Below are positions 18,041 to 29,272 of a stretch of 64,000 nt of DNA, one piece after another. Below the pieces are notes generated by a model. That model worked only from the letters and a program-made list of their open reading frames with translations, searched no databases and was not told where the DNA came from. Positions within the stretch are counted from its first letter, which is position 1; every line of letters starts with the position of its first letter. The DNA is from Mariniblastus fucicola (lineage in GTDB: Bacteria > Planctomycetota > Planctomycetia > Pirellulales > Pirellulaceae): positions 6,386,001 to 6,450,000 of the forward strand of contig NZ_CP042912.1 in assembly GCF_008087665.1 (NCBI RefSeq), given 5' to 3'. Both the position numbers and the translations under genes were made by a program.

Positions 18041-19584
18041 TGACTTACCTCCGCATATGGATTCAAGACATAGGCACACGCATCGGAGAGTCGCTTCAAC
18101 ATTCCGAGACTACTCAAACGTTGCTCCAGACGGCTTGAGTTAGATTGAAACGCCTTGTTGTCAAAGTCGCTGTCGTTCATAACGATCTTGGCCTCACGTT
18201 CGCCAAGAACAATTCCGTACCGATCAAACAGCCGCTTTAAGAAAACCTTAAACTCCATTCGACCGTGAACATTCGCGAGGATCAGTGCCTTTAAGAGCGA
18301 ATCATTAGGTGCATATCGGAGCTTGTTCGTTCCACGTTTAGAAATCAGGCCAATTGATCGGCCATAAGCACGATGTACGTTGCCAGCGTGTTGACGATGA
18401 CGCGACAAAGCGCTTTGGCGAAGGTGCTTGACCATTAAATCTGGATCGTGCGCCCCTTCGTAATCGCCTTCATCGCGTGGCCATGCGATCTCGCGAATCA
18501 ATATTTCTTTGCACTGTGGAAACGCGTCAGTTGCAGCCTTCGCTTTATTCCATTCGTCTGTGCTTACTAGATCGCCTACAAACTTGGAAACGGCGATCGA
18601 AGATAGCTGACTATTTCGCTGGTAACTTTGAATCGAAAGTTCACGTACCAGAGTCTTTCTTGGTGCAACGATTTCGCAAATCATTACTGGGCGATCACCG
18701 CCAGCAACCTGCCACGCTACTTCGAGCTGGTAAAGCATGACGTGCATTGCGGCCAGCAATGTGACATGAGGATAGCCATCGAACCTTGGTAAACCCAACT
18801 CAAACAAGTGCAAGATGTCTTCACCGGCACGATCAAAGGATGCGTGTTGCTTGTATGGGAGATAGCAACTGTTTCGGTGACTTGTGTTGGGTTGCTCAGT
18901 TTTTTGCAATTGGGAAACGAGAGAATTCCATGGGTTTTTGTTCGTCACAACCTTGCAGAAGTGTTGCTTTAGTTCACTGGCCGACTTCGATCGCGACAAC
19001 ATTAGATAGAGCAGCTCCCCAGTTCGTCCAAAGTTGATGTATTCACTAGTCGGCTTATCTTGAGTTGAAATTCCTACGTCTTCATATAGACAGTCTTCGC
19101 CAAACGGAAAAATGAATCTCGACGACCATCTGCGGTTCGATTCGCTTTCCACCGTCGCAGTACGGATCATCGCAATTAACTTCGAAAATTTTCCGAAGTC
19201 AGAGAAACGTTCGCCGACATAATCGAAATCACGCTCGATGACTCCCCTTGCATTGCTCTTCATCCACTCTGACCATTTCTCCCATGCCCGGCTATTGTCC
19301 GGATACCTATCTAAAATGAATGGCATGATCTGGTTGTTGTAGAGAATGTTTCTCAGCATCATCCGTTGATAGGGATTGAAAATCAGCGGGTAGTACTTGC
19401 CGTTTTCGTCAAACAGGTTGCCTTCGCGATTGGCAGACTCAGCGATACCAAGTAGCTCCAGAAAAATTAGCCAAGGGCTTTGGTTGTCCCAAATGCGATG
19501 CCCCCAGATTCGCTCATCAATCCAGTAATTGATTCTTTTGTGATCCTGCCAAGGCAGTTCAATATCGTTCTTGAGCACGCTCAT
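18037..19584 (-). CDS. sspG: SspG/DptG-like protein
   Basis: A 515-residue soluble protein that overlaps both neighbours by four bases, so translation is coupled. I see no nuclease or ATPase motif. The N-terminus is rich in aromatic residues (RINYWIDERIWGHRIWDNQSPWL) and the C-terminus has a small helical, possibly winged-helix, part. The name is given by position between an SspF-like P-loop ATPase and an FtsK-type protein. It probably forms a complex with them, acting on unmodified invading DNA. Function of the individual subunit is not known to me. Confidence 0.6.
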   Translation of the reverse strand: MSVLKNDIELPWQDHKRINYWIDERIWGHRIWDNQSPWLIFLELLGIAESANREGNLFDENGKYYPLIFNPYQRMMLRNILYNNQIMPFILDRYPDNSRAWEKWSEWMKSNARGVIERDFDYVGERFSDFGKFSKLIAMIRTATVESESNRRWSSRFIFPFGEDCLYEDVGISTQDKPTSEYINFGRTGELLYLMLSRSKSASELKQHFCKVVTNKNPWNSLVSQLQKTEQPNTSHRNSCYLPYKQHASFDRAGEDILHLFELGLPRFDGYPHVTLLAAMHVMLYQLEVAWQVAGGDRPVMICEIVAPRKTLVRELSIQSYQRNSQLSSIAVSKFVGDLVSTDEWNKAKAATDAFPQCKEILIREIAWPRDEGDYEGAHDPDLMVKHLRQSALSRHRQHAGNVHRAYGRSIGLISKRGTNKLRYAPNDSLLKALILANVHGRMEFKVFLKRLFDRYGIVLGEREAKIVMNDSDFDNKAFQSNSSRLEQRLSSLGMLKRLSDACAYVLNPYAEVSQ

Positions 19585-21464
19585 TCTCCCAGCTCCACAA
19601 ATTCTTCAAACGGGTGCCCAAGCTCGTCCAGTTCAAGTAATCGGAAGACCATGCTGTCCTCTTCGATACCCAATTCCTCTCGCCGTTGTTGAGATGCGGT
19701 TAGGATTCGCGACTTGAAAGACAAGATGTCTTCATGGCACTCTTTGGAGAAACTCCCAGGCAAGACACCGTCCGCTACCCTACTAAGGAATTCGAAACGC
19801 GTAAGCGTCAGGTGTAGATCGACCCAGATCTTTTCGGTCAACGAAACCCTTAGAATCGGAAAGCCGGTTTCGTCTCCTAAAATTTCTATGCACTCAGTCA
19901 TTCGTTTGGCAACTGAAACGCGATCTTCAAGGATGCAACTCACCTTCGAAGCTGAACCCGACAGTCCCGTAGCCAAAAGCAATTCACGATCAGAAGAAAC
20001 CAGCATTCCGACAAAGACGCGATTGAGCCCTCTCGTAAGCCGAGCCAACACTCCTTTCTCAATACGTTGACCATCCCGCAACTTCTTGACAATCTTGCTC
20101 AAATACTCGCCAGCAAAGCTGAATACCGTCAACTGCCATGGAGATAATTCATCTTCCATCGCATCTGGAATCTTGAAGAACAATCCACGCCGTTGCGACA
20201 CTAGCAATTCAAGGAAAACTTCCGTTTCCTCACCGCTTTCATCATCTCCTTCGATGTATTGCTCTTGGGCTGCAAGGTAAGTGCTATCCGCTCCATAAAA
20301 GGGGTCGTTAGAGAGAAACTGGTCGAAGTACTTTTGCAGCTCGACATCCGAATGACCATATATCAGCAGGTTGTCAAAACGATTCGACGTTTCATGTCCA
20401 ATTCTGAATCGTCCAAGATAGTTGAAAATGTCCAAGGACTTCCGGCGGTATCGCGTGAGGTTTCCGCCAAAAATATTGTTATAGATACTGGCTTTTGCAA
20501 TTTGATTGGACGCAATCACCCGTGGAACATCGACAGCTCTTAAAAGACGATCATTAACTTTCTTGCCTTCAGCCTCTCTGCCCGCAAATCCCAAAACCGA
20601 ATTCGCCAGCAATAACAAAAGGCGTCGAATAGAAAAATGGACTTCGTTGTGGTCGCACAATTCGAGTAGATCCCGAAGTCGATTTTTTACATGATCTTCT
20701 TTGATCAACTCGTAGTTTCGACGGATTGGGCAGTTATCACCGAACAAAGCGGTTTCAGATTCAGCCTCGTCATAGCAAAACTGCCAACCTTCGTGATTTA
20801 CAAATGCGTCTAGCGAGCGGTCGAATAGCTCTGCAGATGAAATCCGACTCAGATTGAATAGTTTCAACCTACTGCCAACTTTTTCTTGTTGGTTGTTGAA
20901 CAACAAGTCTTCCAAGAGACGGCCAGTATTGTCGACGTCATCGTCGCTTCGATTCAGCCGAGCCCACGTGTCAACGAGCTGGCCATCGTTCGCGGCGATA
21001 AGAAAAACACTGTTCGAATCGTCATCGAAGATCGCGTGCGAGAAAAACTCAAGCAAGTCAGTCTTGGTGCCAAAACCGCCGCTTTCGCCATTCTCTGGAA
21101 GACCCGTCAGATCTCGAACAATATGAACAGTCGTTTCCTTACCGGCAATTTCGGTGTCGATATGGAAATAGACTCTGTCGGTCTCCCAGTCTTCGTTGCT
21201 TCCGCCAAGCTTGTTCCAAACGATACGGCAAAGATGGGTTTTTCCATCCCCAGCCGTTCCCGTAAGAATGACTGATGTTCGGCCGCTTGCCTTCGGCTCA
21301 AACAGCGCCAGAAGTTCTTTTTCCTTCGGGTGCTCAAAAAGTAGCGGTTTCATTTTGCTTCGAGCTGCAGAACGACGAATATGCTCGTCGTACATATTGT
21401 CGTTGCGTGCGATAGGGCCATACTGTCGGAGAAAACGAATCCACTTTTCAGCTTTACCTGCCAT
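19581..21464 (-). CDS. sspF: SspF/DptF-like P-loop ATPase
   Basis: A 627-residue protein with Walker A GTAGDGKT at residues 69-76, a Walker-B-like VFLIAANDGQLVD at about 155 and a sensor-like arginine region afterwards, in the style of STAND/AAA-like ATPases. The rest is helical. First gene of the minus-strand operon, divergent from sspB across about 100 bases, it fits the ATPase subunit of SspFGH or DptFGH. The ATP-binding site looks intact. No clear Shine-Dalgarno precedes 21464. Confidence 0.68.
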   Translation of the reverse strand: MAGKAEKWIRFLRQYGPIARNDNMYDEHIRRSAARSKMKPLLFEHPKEKELLALFEPKASGRTSVILTGTAGDGKTHLCRIVWNKLGGSNEDWETDRVYFHIDTEIAGKETTVHIVRDLTGLPENGESGGFGTKTDLLEFFSHAIFDDDSNSVFLIAANDGQLVDTWARLNRSDDDVDNTGRLLEDLLFNNQQEKVGSRLKLFNLSRISSAELFDRSLDAFVNHEGWQFCYDEAESETALFGDNCPIRRNYELIKEDHVKNRLRDLLELCDHNEVHFSIRRLLLLLANSVLGFAGREAEGKKVNDRLLRAVDVPRVIASNQIAKASIYNNIFGGNLTRYRRKSLDIFNYLGRFRIGHETSNRFDNLLIYGHSDVELQKYFDQFLSNDPFYGADSTYLAAQEQYIEGDDESGEETEVFLELLVSQRRGLFFKIPDAMEDELSPWQLTVFSFAGEYLSKIVKKLRDGQRIEKGVLARLTRGLNRVFVGMLVSSDRELLLATGLSGSASKVSCILEDRVSVAKRMTECIEILGDETGFPILRVSLTEKIWVDLHLTLTRFEFLSRVADGVLPGSFSKECHEDILSFKSRILTASQQRREELGIEEDSMVFRLLELDELGHPFEEFVELGE

Positions 21465-21566
21465 TTACAACTCAGCGGGAGGTTTGAGGGAGGAGAACAG
21501 AAGAAGAAAACTTGTTAGTATAAGGGCCACATCACCGCGACACGAGAGTTGGCCAGGAATTTGAAT

Positions 21567-22514
21567 ATGGACGGACGCAATTATAGGTTTTCTGGGCACG
21601 AAACGTTCCCCTGCCGATACGCTTGGCTTCCCAAAGGAGTAAGTGCATTACGCGACAACGACTTGGTATTCAGCCAAATGGACGACGCGATTGTCTTGAT
21701 GGGGCTGGGGAAGAATATGGTCAAGGCACTGCGATTTTGGGTCACGGCTATGAAAGTCGCTGAGCCAAAACCAAACGTTCGACATGGTTTTCAAGTCAGT
21801 GCGTTCGGCGAGAAGATCTTCGGAACGAAGCGCAAGAAGGGCTATGACCCGTATCTCGAGGATATTTCGACTCTCTGGCTGCTTCACTGGCAGCTTTGTT
21901 CGCATGACGACGAGCCAATTTTTGCATGGGAGTTTTTGGTTTCCCGATTTCAGGACGCTGAAATTCGAAAATCCAATGTCGTTCCCATTATCGCACGTGA
22001 AGCACAGCAGCTTGATCGTCCCCTTTCCCCAGTAACACTCGCTCAGCACTTCGACGTTTTTCTTCATTCTTACGTGCCGACACGCGGCAACAAGTCCGCA
22101 ATTGTCGAAGACAGCCTGGACTGCCCGCTGACTGAGTTGGAACTCATCCAATACATCGGCAAACGAGAGTCTGACGATGGTAAGTCAGAGCCGGCTTACG
22201 CTTTTCGTCGTGAGCCAAAGCCCGAGATTTCACCCGCGTTGTTCGCATATTGCTTAAACGATTTTTGGAATCGTCTTAGGCCAAATGCATCCAGCATTTC
22301 CCTGAAAGACATTGCAACCTCAGTCGGTAGCCCGGGGCAGGTTTTCAAGTTGCCAGAGGATGACATTAGAGAACGGCTGTTTGCGATCGAGAAAGACACT
22401 GGTGGAGATTTCAAATTCTCTGATTCTTCAATGATCGAACAGGTTTCACGTACAGAAGGCGTCGAAGTTGATTTGCTCGAATGCGTCTACCACGGAGGAT
22501 TGGTCAATGCCTAA
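21567..22514 (+). CDS. sspB: SspB (DUF4007) phosphorothioation protein
   Basis: The ATG at 21567 has AGGA eight bases upstream; a TTG at 21549 is the only earlier start. The 315-residue product begins with the DUF4007 signature YRFSGHETFPCRYAWLPKG and continues MVKALRFWVTAMKV. In Ssp systems SspB is a DUF4007 protein reported as a nickase needed to place phosphorothioate in one DNA strand. It overlaps sspC by eight bases. The DUF4007 call is firm, the sspB name follows from the neighbouring ATPase, SspD-like and SspA-like genes. Confidence 0.85.
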   Translation: MDGRNYRFSGHETFPCRYAWLPKGVSALRDNDLVFSQMDDAIVLMGLGKNMVKALRFWVTAMKVAEPKPNVRHGFQVSAFGEKIFGTKRKKGYDPYLEDISTLWLLHWQLCSHDDEPIFAWEFLVSRFQDAEIRKSNVVPIIAREAQQLDRPLSPVTLAQHFDVFLHSYVPTRGNKSAIVEDSLDCPLTELELIQYIGKRESDDGKSEPAYAFRREPKPEISPALFAYCLNDFWNRLRPNASSISLKDIATSVGSPGQVFKLPEDDIRERLFAIEKDTGGDFKFSDSSMIEQVSRTEGVEVDLLECVYHGGLVNA

Positions 22515-25500
22515 TCGAATTGCAGACTACTTAAAGCCAAATCCACGTTTCGCTCGATCGATAAACATCGAGCGTGATTTTCGCGACCCGCATGCGCTCG
22601 ACGGCTATTTCGTAACGGATAGAATCGAACAGCTGCTAGAACGCGTTTCTGTCGCGTTTGCCAAAGACTCAACTGAACGAGCTTGGCGCATCACGGGTGA
22701 CTACGGTACTGGAAAGTCATGCTTTGCTTTGGCACTTGCCCACATCTGTTCAAACGCGGCCAAAGATCTGCCTAAGCCACTGAAGCCATTTGCCAAACCG
22801 ATGGCAAAGGGAAAGGTGTTCCCTGTCCTGGTGTCTGGATCGCGCGAACCAATATCAAAAGCCATCATTCGCTCACTCGTTGAGGCACTTCAAGATGCCG
22901 GCGCTAGCAGCAAGCTCCGCATCTTTGGCAAAGCGAAAAAGGCACTGAACGGTGTGTCTTCGGCTGAACGCGACCGACTTGCTGTCGACCTACTGCAAGA
23001 GGCATCTACATACGTCGAAAGTTCGGGCCGTGGCAAAGGAATCCTGTTGATACTGGATGAACTTGGGAAAGGGCTTGAATACGCCACGCAGAACCCAGAT
23101 CAGCAAGACATCTTCTTCTTGCAAACACTCGCGGAAACTGCGTCCAGAAGTTCGAAGACGCCGATCGTTGTGTTTGGGATTCTGCACCAGGCATTCAGTG
23201 CCTATGCCGATCAAATGAACCCGAACGACCAAAGAGAATGGGACAAGATTGGCGGGCGATTCGAAGAGCTGCTATTCAATCAACCTTTGGAACAGTTGAT
23301 CCCTCTGGTCTCGAGCGCCTTGCGAGTTGACACTAAACGCTTGCCAGCAAACATGCGTAAGCAAGCGATGCAACAAATGAAGAAGGCAATCGACCTCGGA
23401 TGGTTTGGGGCAGTAGCAAACCCGAAGACACTGATCGACCAAGCACCTTCCATCTATCCTTTGCATCCAACAATCCTTCCGGTACTGGTCAGATTCTTCA
23501 GTCGATTCGGACAGAACGAAAGATCATTGTTTAGCTTTCTGAACTCATCAGAACCAAGCGGTTTGCGAACTTTTGCTGAAGAGAACATTGTCAAGAATGG
23601 CTTCTACGGAATTCAGCACTTGTTCGACTTCGCTCGCTCATCACTTGGCCACCGTTTAACGACGCGCAATCTCAACAGCCGCTGGAATCAAGTAGAGTCG
23701 GTTGTTGAAGCGGGACTATCAGGAAGTGAATCGGAAGTTGCCGTTTTGAAAACAGTGGGGCTGCTGAACATGCTCGACTCACAGGCAATGGTCCCAACCC
23801 TTGAAGGCATTCAACTGGCGCTTTCGGACCAATGCTTGCCAACAAAGCCTGCAATCAAATCGGTTGTTGACCGTCTCAGCAACAAGCGGAAAGTTCTATA
23901 TCAGCGAGGTGCCAAGGGAGGCTATTGCCTCTGGCCTCACACTAGCGTCAATATAGAGATGCAATACCTTGAGGCTGAGAAACGAGTTGGCTCAGTACGA
24001 GACGTCGTTGAAGCAGTTGCCTCAAACTTGCAGGAACGTCCCATCGTAGCGCGACGTCACTATATCGAAACAGGAAATCTTCGCTACTTCGAAGTTTCGT
24101 ACGTGCGAAGCGATCAGCTCAATGCCTGCATAAAGAAGTGGAAGCCTGCGAAAGCCGACGGAGTGATTTTCGTTCCTCTGTGCCGCACCAAAACTGATCG
24201 CCAGAAAGTTGTGGCGGGCATCAGCAAGCTCGGAATAAGGAACCGGCCAGAGATAATGATTGCGGCCCCCGAATCCGTAAGTGGATTTGCTGGGTTCGTC
24301 AACGAGATTCGAAAATGGGAGTGGGTTCAAACGAATACAGCTGAGCTAAATGGCGACCGCTTTGCGATGCAGGAAGTCTCTCGACAGATCACTGCTGCGA
24401 AGACAGTACTCAAAGACCGCACGAACCATTTGTTGAACGTTCGGCACTTTCGTGACGGGCAGAGCATTGCATGGTTTCACAAAGGCAAACCACTGCGGAA
24501 ATTTGAGTCGGCAAAGGCGCTATTCACTCATGTCTCAAAGATCTGCGATTCCCTCTTCCCTGATTCGACTCGTTTGACGAATGAACTACTGAATCGAAGA
24601 AAGCTAAGTTCAGCTGCGGCCGGCGCGAGGTCACGGCTTATTGGACATGTATTGGAAAATGCGACTCTTCCTTTCTTGGGGATGGATCCAAGTAAAAAGC
24701 CTCCTGAAATGTCGATGTACCTTTCGGCACTTAAAGCATCCAACTTGCATTTTGAGGGCAAAAGCGGCTGGCGAATTCAATTGCCCTCTTCAAAGAATGA
24801 CACTTGCAATTTCAAACCAGCGTTTGATTTGCTCCGACAGATACTGCAGAGCAAATCTGGAGGGCGAATCAAGTTGTCGGACTTGTTCAGCGAGCTTTCA
24901 AGACCGCCGGTCGGAGCTCGCGAAGGAGTGCTGCCGCTCTTGCTTGCAGTTTTTTGTGTTGCAGAGTCTCAGCATGTCGCAATGTATGAAGAGGGTGCTT
25001 TTGTGCAGGACATTGACGGTCCGCTCTTCGAGAGGCTTGCTAAAGTGCCTGAGCTGTTCGAAATGCAATACTGCAAGTTAAGTGGCGTTCGCTCAGAAGT
25101 CTTTAACAAACTGCTGAAGGTCGTAGATGCAAATGTTGATGATTCACGAGAGCCAGATTTGATTGATGTGGTTCAGCCGCTTGTCCAGTTTGCCGCAACG
25201 TTGCCGGAATACACTCGGAACACGACTAAGCTTAGTAAGTCATCACTTGCGATTCGCGATGCTTTGATGAACGCTGAAGAGCCTGCAACGCTTCTTTTCA
25301 AGGAGCTTCCAAAAGCTTGCGGCGTACCAGCTGTTTCCGCAAGTAGGAGAATGGATCCAAAACTGGTCCAGAAATACGTGCGAGGCTTGAAAAAATCCTT
25401 GGGAGAGATTCGCGGTTGCTTCCCGTCACTGTTGTCACGAATCGAAAAGTCATTGGCAAAAGAGTTCGGATTGAAGAGCGAAGGCGAAAAATTAAGAGCC

Positions 25501-25944
25501 AATCTGGCTCAACGCGGGCGCGACCTCGCAGTTCATGTCACAGAAGCGAGCATAAAAGCGTTTGCGCTCCGCCTGGGCGACGATAGGCTTCCACAGGATA
25601 AATGGTTGGAATCACTTGGCAGCCTTGTTGCCGCTAAGCCACCAATCCGATGGTACGACCAAGACGAACTTAAATTCAATCAGGCGCTGATTGAGCTCGT
25701 ATTGCGATTCAAAGACACCGCAAGTTTGGTCTATCCTAAGGGCGCGGCCTCAACCTCTGAATCTGTAAGATTGAGCCTGCTGCAATCGAGTGGTGTCGAG
25801 AAAAGCTGCGTGCTTGAAATATCGCCAAAGCAAAAGTCTGAGGCCACTCGGGTCGAAAAGGAAATTGAGAAGTTGTTTAAGAAAAACCGGCAACTTGCTT
25901 TAGCCGTTACGGCGAAAATCCTTATAAAAAATATTGGAAAGTAA
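22507..25944 (+). CDS. sspC: SspC-like large P-loop ATPase
   Basis: The start at 22507 has GGAGG eight bases upstream. The product is 1145 residues with an N-terminal ATPase core: Walker A GDYGTGKS at 64-71 and Walker B LILDELGKG from about 181. There follow an arginine-rich sensor region (GRFEELLFNQPLEQLIPLV), winged-helix-like stretches and a long helical C-terminus ending in Lys-rich helices. In Ssp modification, SspC is the ATPase partner of SspB and SspD. It resembles BREX BrxC in overall plan, but no PglZ or methylase is present here. Co-transcribed with sspB. Confidence 0.78.
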   Translation: MPNRIADYLKPNPRFARSINIERDFRDPHALDGYFVTDRIEQLLERVSVAFAKDSTERAWRITGDYGTGKSCFALALAHICSNAAKDLPKPLKPFAKPMAKGKVFPVLVSGSREPISKAIIRSLVEALQDAGASSKLRIFGKAKKALNGVSSAERDRLAVDLLQEASTYVESSGRGKGILLILDELGKGLEYATQNPDQQDIFFLQTLAETASRSSKTPIVVFGILHQAFSAYADQMNPNDQREWDKIGGRFEELLFNQPLEQLIPLVSSALRVDTKRLPANMRKQAMQQMKKAIDLGWFGAVANPKTLIDQAPSIYPLHPTILPVLVRFFSRFGQNERSLFSFLNSSEPSGLRTFAEENIVKNGFYGIQHLFDFARSSLGHRLTTRNLNSRWNQVESVVEAGLSGSESEVAVLKTVGLLNMLDSQAMVPTLEGIQLALSDQCLPTKPAIKSVVDRLSNKRKVLYQRGAKGGYCLWPHTSVNIEMQYLEAEKRVGSVRDVVEAVASNLQERPIVARRHYIETGNLRYFEVSYVRSDQLNACIKKWKPAKADGVIFVPLCRTKTDRQKVVAGISKLGIRNRPEIMIAAPESVSGFAGFVNEIRKWEWVQTNTAELNGDRFAMQEVSRQITAAKTVLKDRTNHLLNVRHFRDGQSIAWFHKGKPLRKFESAKALFTHVSKICDSLFPDSTRLTNELLNRRKLSSAAAGARSRLIGHVLENATLPFLGMDPSKKPPEMSMYLSALKASNLHFEGKSGWRIQLPSSKNDTCNFKPAFDLLRQILQSKSGGRIKLSDLFSELSRPPVGAREGVLPLLLAVFCVAESQHVAMYEEGAFVQDIDGPLFERLAKVPELFEMQYCKLSGVRSEVFNKLLKVVDANVDDSREPDLIDVVQPLVQFAATLPEYTRNTTKLSKSSLAIRDALMNAEEPATLLFKELPKACGVPAVSASRRMDPKLVQKYVRGLKKSLGEIRGCFPSLLSRIEKSLAKEFGLKSEGEKLRANLAQRGRDLAVHVTEASIKAFALRLGDDRLPQDKWLESLGSLVAAKPPIRWYDQDELKFNQALIELVLRFKDTASLVYPKGAASTSESVRLSLLQSSGVEKSCVLEISPKQKSEATRVEKEIEKLFKKNRQLALAVTAKILIKNIGK

Positions 25945-27774
25945 AGAAGCTGCTAGTCTATGCCATTCAAAATTACGGCGAGAACGATTCTGCAACTAGG
26001 AGCTGAGTTAATCAGTTCCGATGGGATTGCATTTTATGAATTGATAAAAAACGCGTTCGACGCTGGCTCCAAGAAGGTTCACGTTGATGTGCTGATGCGC
26101 ATTCCGATTGAGATAGTTCAAGAGATTGCCGACTCGTATGAAGAGCTAGAATTTGAAAATGAGGACTTGGCGGAATCCGAGCAGGCGCAAGTGAATGGGT
26201 GGCTCTCAGCAAGCAAAGCACTTGCAAGAAAGCACCTGATTTCGAGTTCCCCGTTGGCTAAAGATTGGCTTGCAACAATTGATTCCATATTCGATTGTGA
26301 TGAATTGATGGAAGCCTTTTATGACGCCAACGCAATTACATTCTCCGACTATGGTGATGGTATGTCCTTGGATGACTTGGATCGCTATTACCTGACAGTA
26401 GGTACGCCCCATCGACACAACCAAAGGAAAGAAGCCGAAGACGGAGAAAACGAAGGCGAGAGTAATGGAGTAATCCTTGGCGAGAAAGGTATCGGAAGGC
26501 TTTCAGCAATGAGGCTTGGCCGTCAGCTCTCTGTTAAGACGGCGACAGAAGAAGATGCCTTTTGGAATCACTTAGATATTGACTGGGATGACTTCGGTGA
26601 AGAAATAGGCAAACTGGTTGGAGAGGTTCACGTCGAGCCTGAGGAAGGAGAAGAGATTACCAAAGAGGAAGACCGTGGAACGACTATTCGTGTTTCTTGC
26701 TTGAATGAAAATTGGTCTTCAACAAAGCTTCAAGAGATTGCCAATAGCGATATCGCTAGGTTGCTAGATCCGTTTACCAAGAAAAAGCGAATTTCCGTTT
26801 TCTTAAGGTTCAATGGACGGAAGGTCGTGATCCCAAAAATCAGCGAGATTTTACTCGATCGAGCCCACGCAATCCTTGATGCCGAATTTCAAATTGTTGA
26901 AAACGAGAAGGGTGAGCCAGATGTCTGCCTTTCAGGAAATGTTCAATATCTCGTTTCAAGCGCTACCGGAGCGAAGCTTCGGAATCGAGTGAATCCATTC
27001 GAAAAATCTTACGTGGATTTAATGGGCATTTTCGAAAATGAAGATGATGTCGACTTAGATACTTGTATTAGCCTAGGTCCCTTTTCGATCAAATGCTATT
27101 GGTTCAATCGCCGCCTAATTAAGAAGATAACTATTAATGAAGAAACCCTAGACTTGAAGAAAATCATTCGGCAATGGTCAGGAGGGTTGGCGCTCTACCG
27201 CGATGGGTTTCGTGTTCCACCCTATGGAAGTGGTGACGATGACTGGTTGGACTTAGACCGTGGGGCGTTAGCTTCGCAAGGATACAAAGTCAATCGCGCG
27301 CAGCTCATTGGGAAAGTCGACATTACTGGCACCGACAACCCCCACTTAGTAGATCAGACCAATCGTGAAGGATTGCGCAACAGCAGGCAAACCCGGGCAC
27401 TGGTCTTACTCTGCAAGAATGTTTTAGAAGTAGAGTTGCGCGGATACCTTAAGGACGTCGACGACGAGATTCGCGAAGAGGAAAAGATCTCATTTGGCGA
27501 TCTCTCAGAACAGCTCGACGAAGTCGAAAGCAAAATCAATAATTCGCTTGACGATTTAGCGGCTGTCCACGATCAAAACGTCGAGCTTGGGCTAGCGAAA
27601 GTTGAGAAGCGACTGCGATCGGCGTATAGGACTGTGGTAAATGTAGTAGACGAAATGCAAGGCGTTGTTGAAGCGACAGAGGATGAGAAAAGTAAGCTCC
27701 TCCACCTTGCAGCTCTAGGCCTTTCTGTTGAAAAGCTCGCCCATGAATTAAATCGAACAACTCGTCACGCCTTA

Positions 27775-28653
27775 GAAGGTGTTTTGAAATTGCTCTGAGT
27801 TGAAAAAATCGCTACAGCCCCGTTTGCATTTAAACCGTAAACGGAAGGAGCCGTAGCGATGAGTATTGAGTATCCCAGCAGTCTCAGTGATGATCAATGG
27901 CGATTGCTTCGTCGTCTGATTCCGCCAGCAAAACTTCGCGGCCGCAAACGAATCGATCGGCGTCAAATTGTCGATGCGATATTGTATTGGTGTCGAACGG
28001 GCTGCCAGTGGCGGTTGCTTCCGGACTGCTTTCCGAATTGGAACACGGTTTATGGAGTTTATCGAGCTTGGCGTATTGATGGGACATGGCAACGCATTCA
28101 CGATCGTCTTCGCGAAAAGGTACGCCGCAAAGAAGGCAGGAAGCCAACGCCAACAGCAGCCATCATTGATTCGCAAAGCATTCGCAGTGCTGAAGGAGGA
28201 GAATTACGCGGGTATGACGCGGCGAAACGAATTACCGGACGAAAGCGTCACATCCTGGTGGATACGTTGGGGCTTGTGATGGTCGTTGTTGTCCACTCGG
28301 CCGATCTACAAGACTACGAAGGTGCACATCTTGTTCTTGAAAACATCAGACAGAAGTTTCGTCGGCTTCGAGTCATCTTCGCGGACTCGATTTACGGGCG
28401 GGCTGATTTGCCGGAGTTCCTGAAGCAATGGTATCGTGTCATCTTGCAAACCGTTAAGCGTCCGGTCGAAGCCGAAGGGTTCGTTGTCTTACCCAAGCGA
28501 TGGATCGTTGAACGGACTTTCGCATGGCTTGGAAAATTCAGAAGGCTCTCAAAGGACTATGAAAGACTGACTCAAAACAGCGAAACTGTCATACGAATCG
28601 CAATGATTCAATTCATGCTAAACAGGCTGGAAAAATAATTTTAAAACACCCTC
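27775..28653 (+). mobile_element. IS5-family insertion sequence (879 bp)
   Basis: Ends are imperfect inverted repeats (GAAGGTGTTTTGAAATT at 27775 and the complement of a GAGGGTGTTTTAAAATT end at 28653, 15 of 17 matching). A TTA target duplication flanks it at 27772-27774 and 28654-28656. It carries one transposase in the same orientation as the interrupted kinase gene. The intact ends and duplication point to a recent insertion. Confidence 0.93.
27859..28638 (+). CDS. IS5-family transposase
   Basis: A 259-residue single-frame DDE transposase. The N-terminus (LSDDQWRLLRRLIPPAK...GRKRIDRRQIVDAILYWCRTGCQW) is the DUF4096-type helix-turn-helix of IS5/IS1031/IS427 groups. Catalytic candidates are in IIDSQSIRS (first Asp), FADSIYGRADL (second Asp) and the RWIVERTFAWL motif (Glu). 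GGAG lies upstream of the ATG. It appears complete and may be active. Confidence 0.93.
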   Translation: MSIEYPSSLSDDQWRLLRRLIPPAKLRGRKRIDRRQIVDAILYWCRTGCQWRLLPDCFPNWNTVYGVYRAWRIDGTWQRIHDRLREKVRRKEGRKPTPTAAIIDSQSIRSAEGGELRGYDAAKRITGRKRHILVDTLGLVMVVVVHSADLQDYEGAHLVLENIRQKFRRLRVIFADSIYGRADLPEFLKQWYRVILQTVKRPVEAEGFVVLPKRWIVERTFAWLGKFRRLSKDYERLTQNSETVIRIAMIQFMLNRLEK

Positions 28654-29272
28654 TTAGAGTCAATCCAGGCGATTGGTCGTGGTGAGGATCAAGAGTCGCT
28701 TCGAAAAACCTCGGAAATTCAATTGGTCTCATTGCAAAAAAGGTTACAGAACCTTGACCCGCAATTAGGGCCGAAACGAAATCGCAAGGAGAGTTTTTCT
28801 TTGAACGACTGCTTGTCATTGGTTGTCGATGCATACCGGGCAAAGGCATTGCGCCACGACGTTTCAATCGACTTAGTGTTCAAGCCTCGCAGACAGTCTG
28901 CGTTGAAGACGGTAAAGGCTTGCGTAATTCAGGTAGTTCAAAACCTGCTCGAGAATTCGTTTTTCTGGCTAACAACTAAGCGGCGTAAGTTCGACACTGA
29001 CCAAGCCGATCGCGCAATTGATATCGTCGTTCTAGGTCGACGCGGTCTCCTTAAAATTAGCGACAATGGTCCAGGCATTGCCCCTGAAAACAAAGAGCGA
29101 ATTTTTAAGGAATTCTATACAACCAGAAAGTCAGGCGGAGGACGCGGTCTAGGGCTATATATTGCTCGTGAACTCCTAGAACTATACGGTGGGACAATTG
29201 AACTATCCGATGAAATCGTCAACGAAAACGGAAGATTGAATACATTCATCATTGATTTCTCGGCAATGAAAG

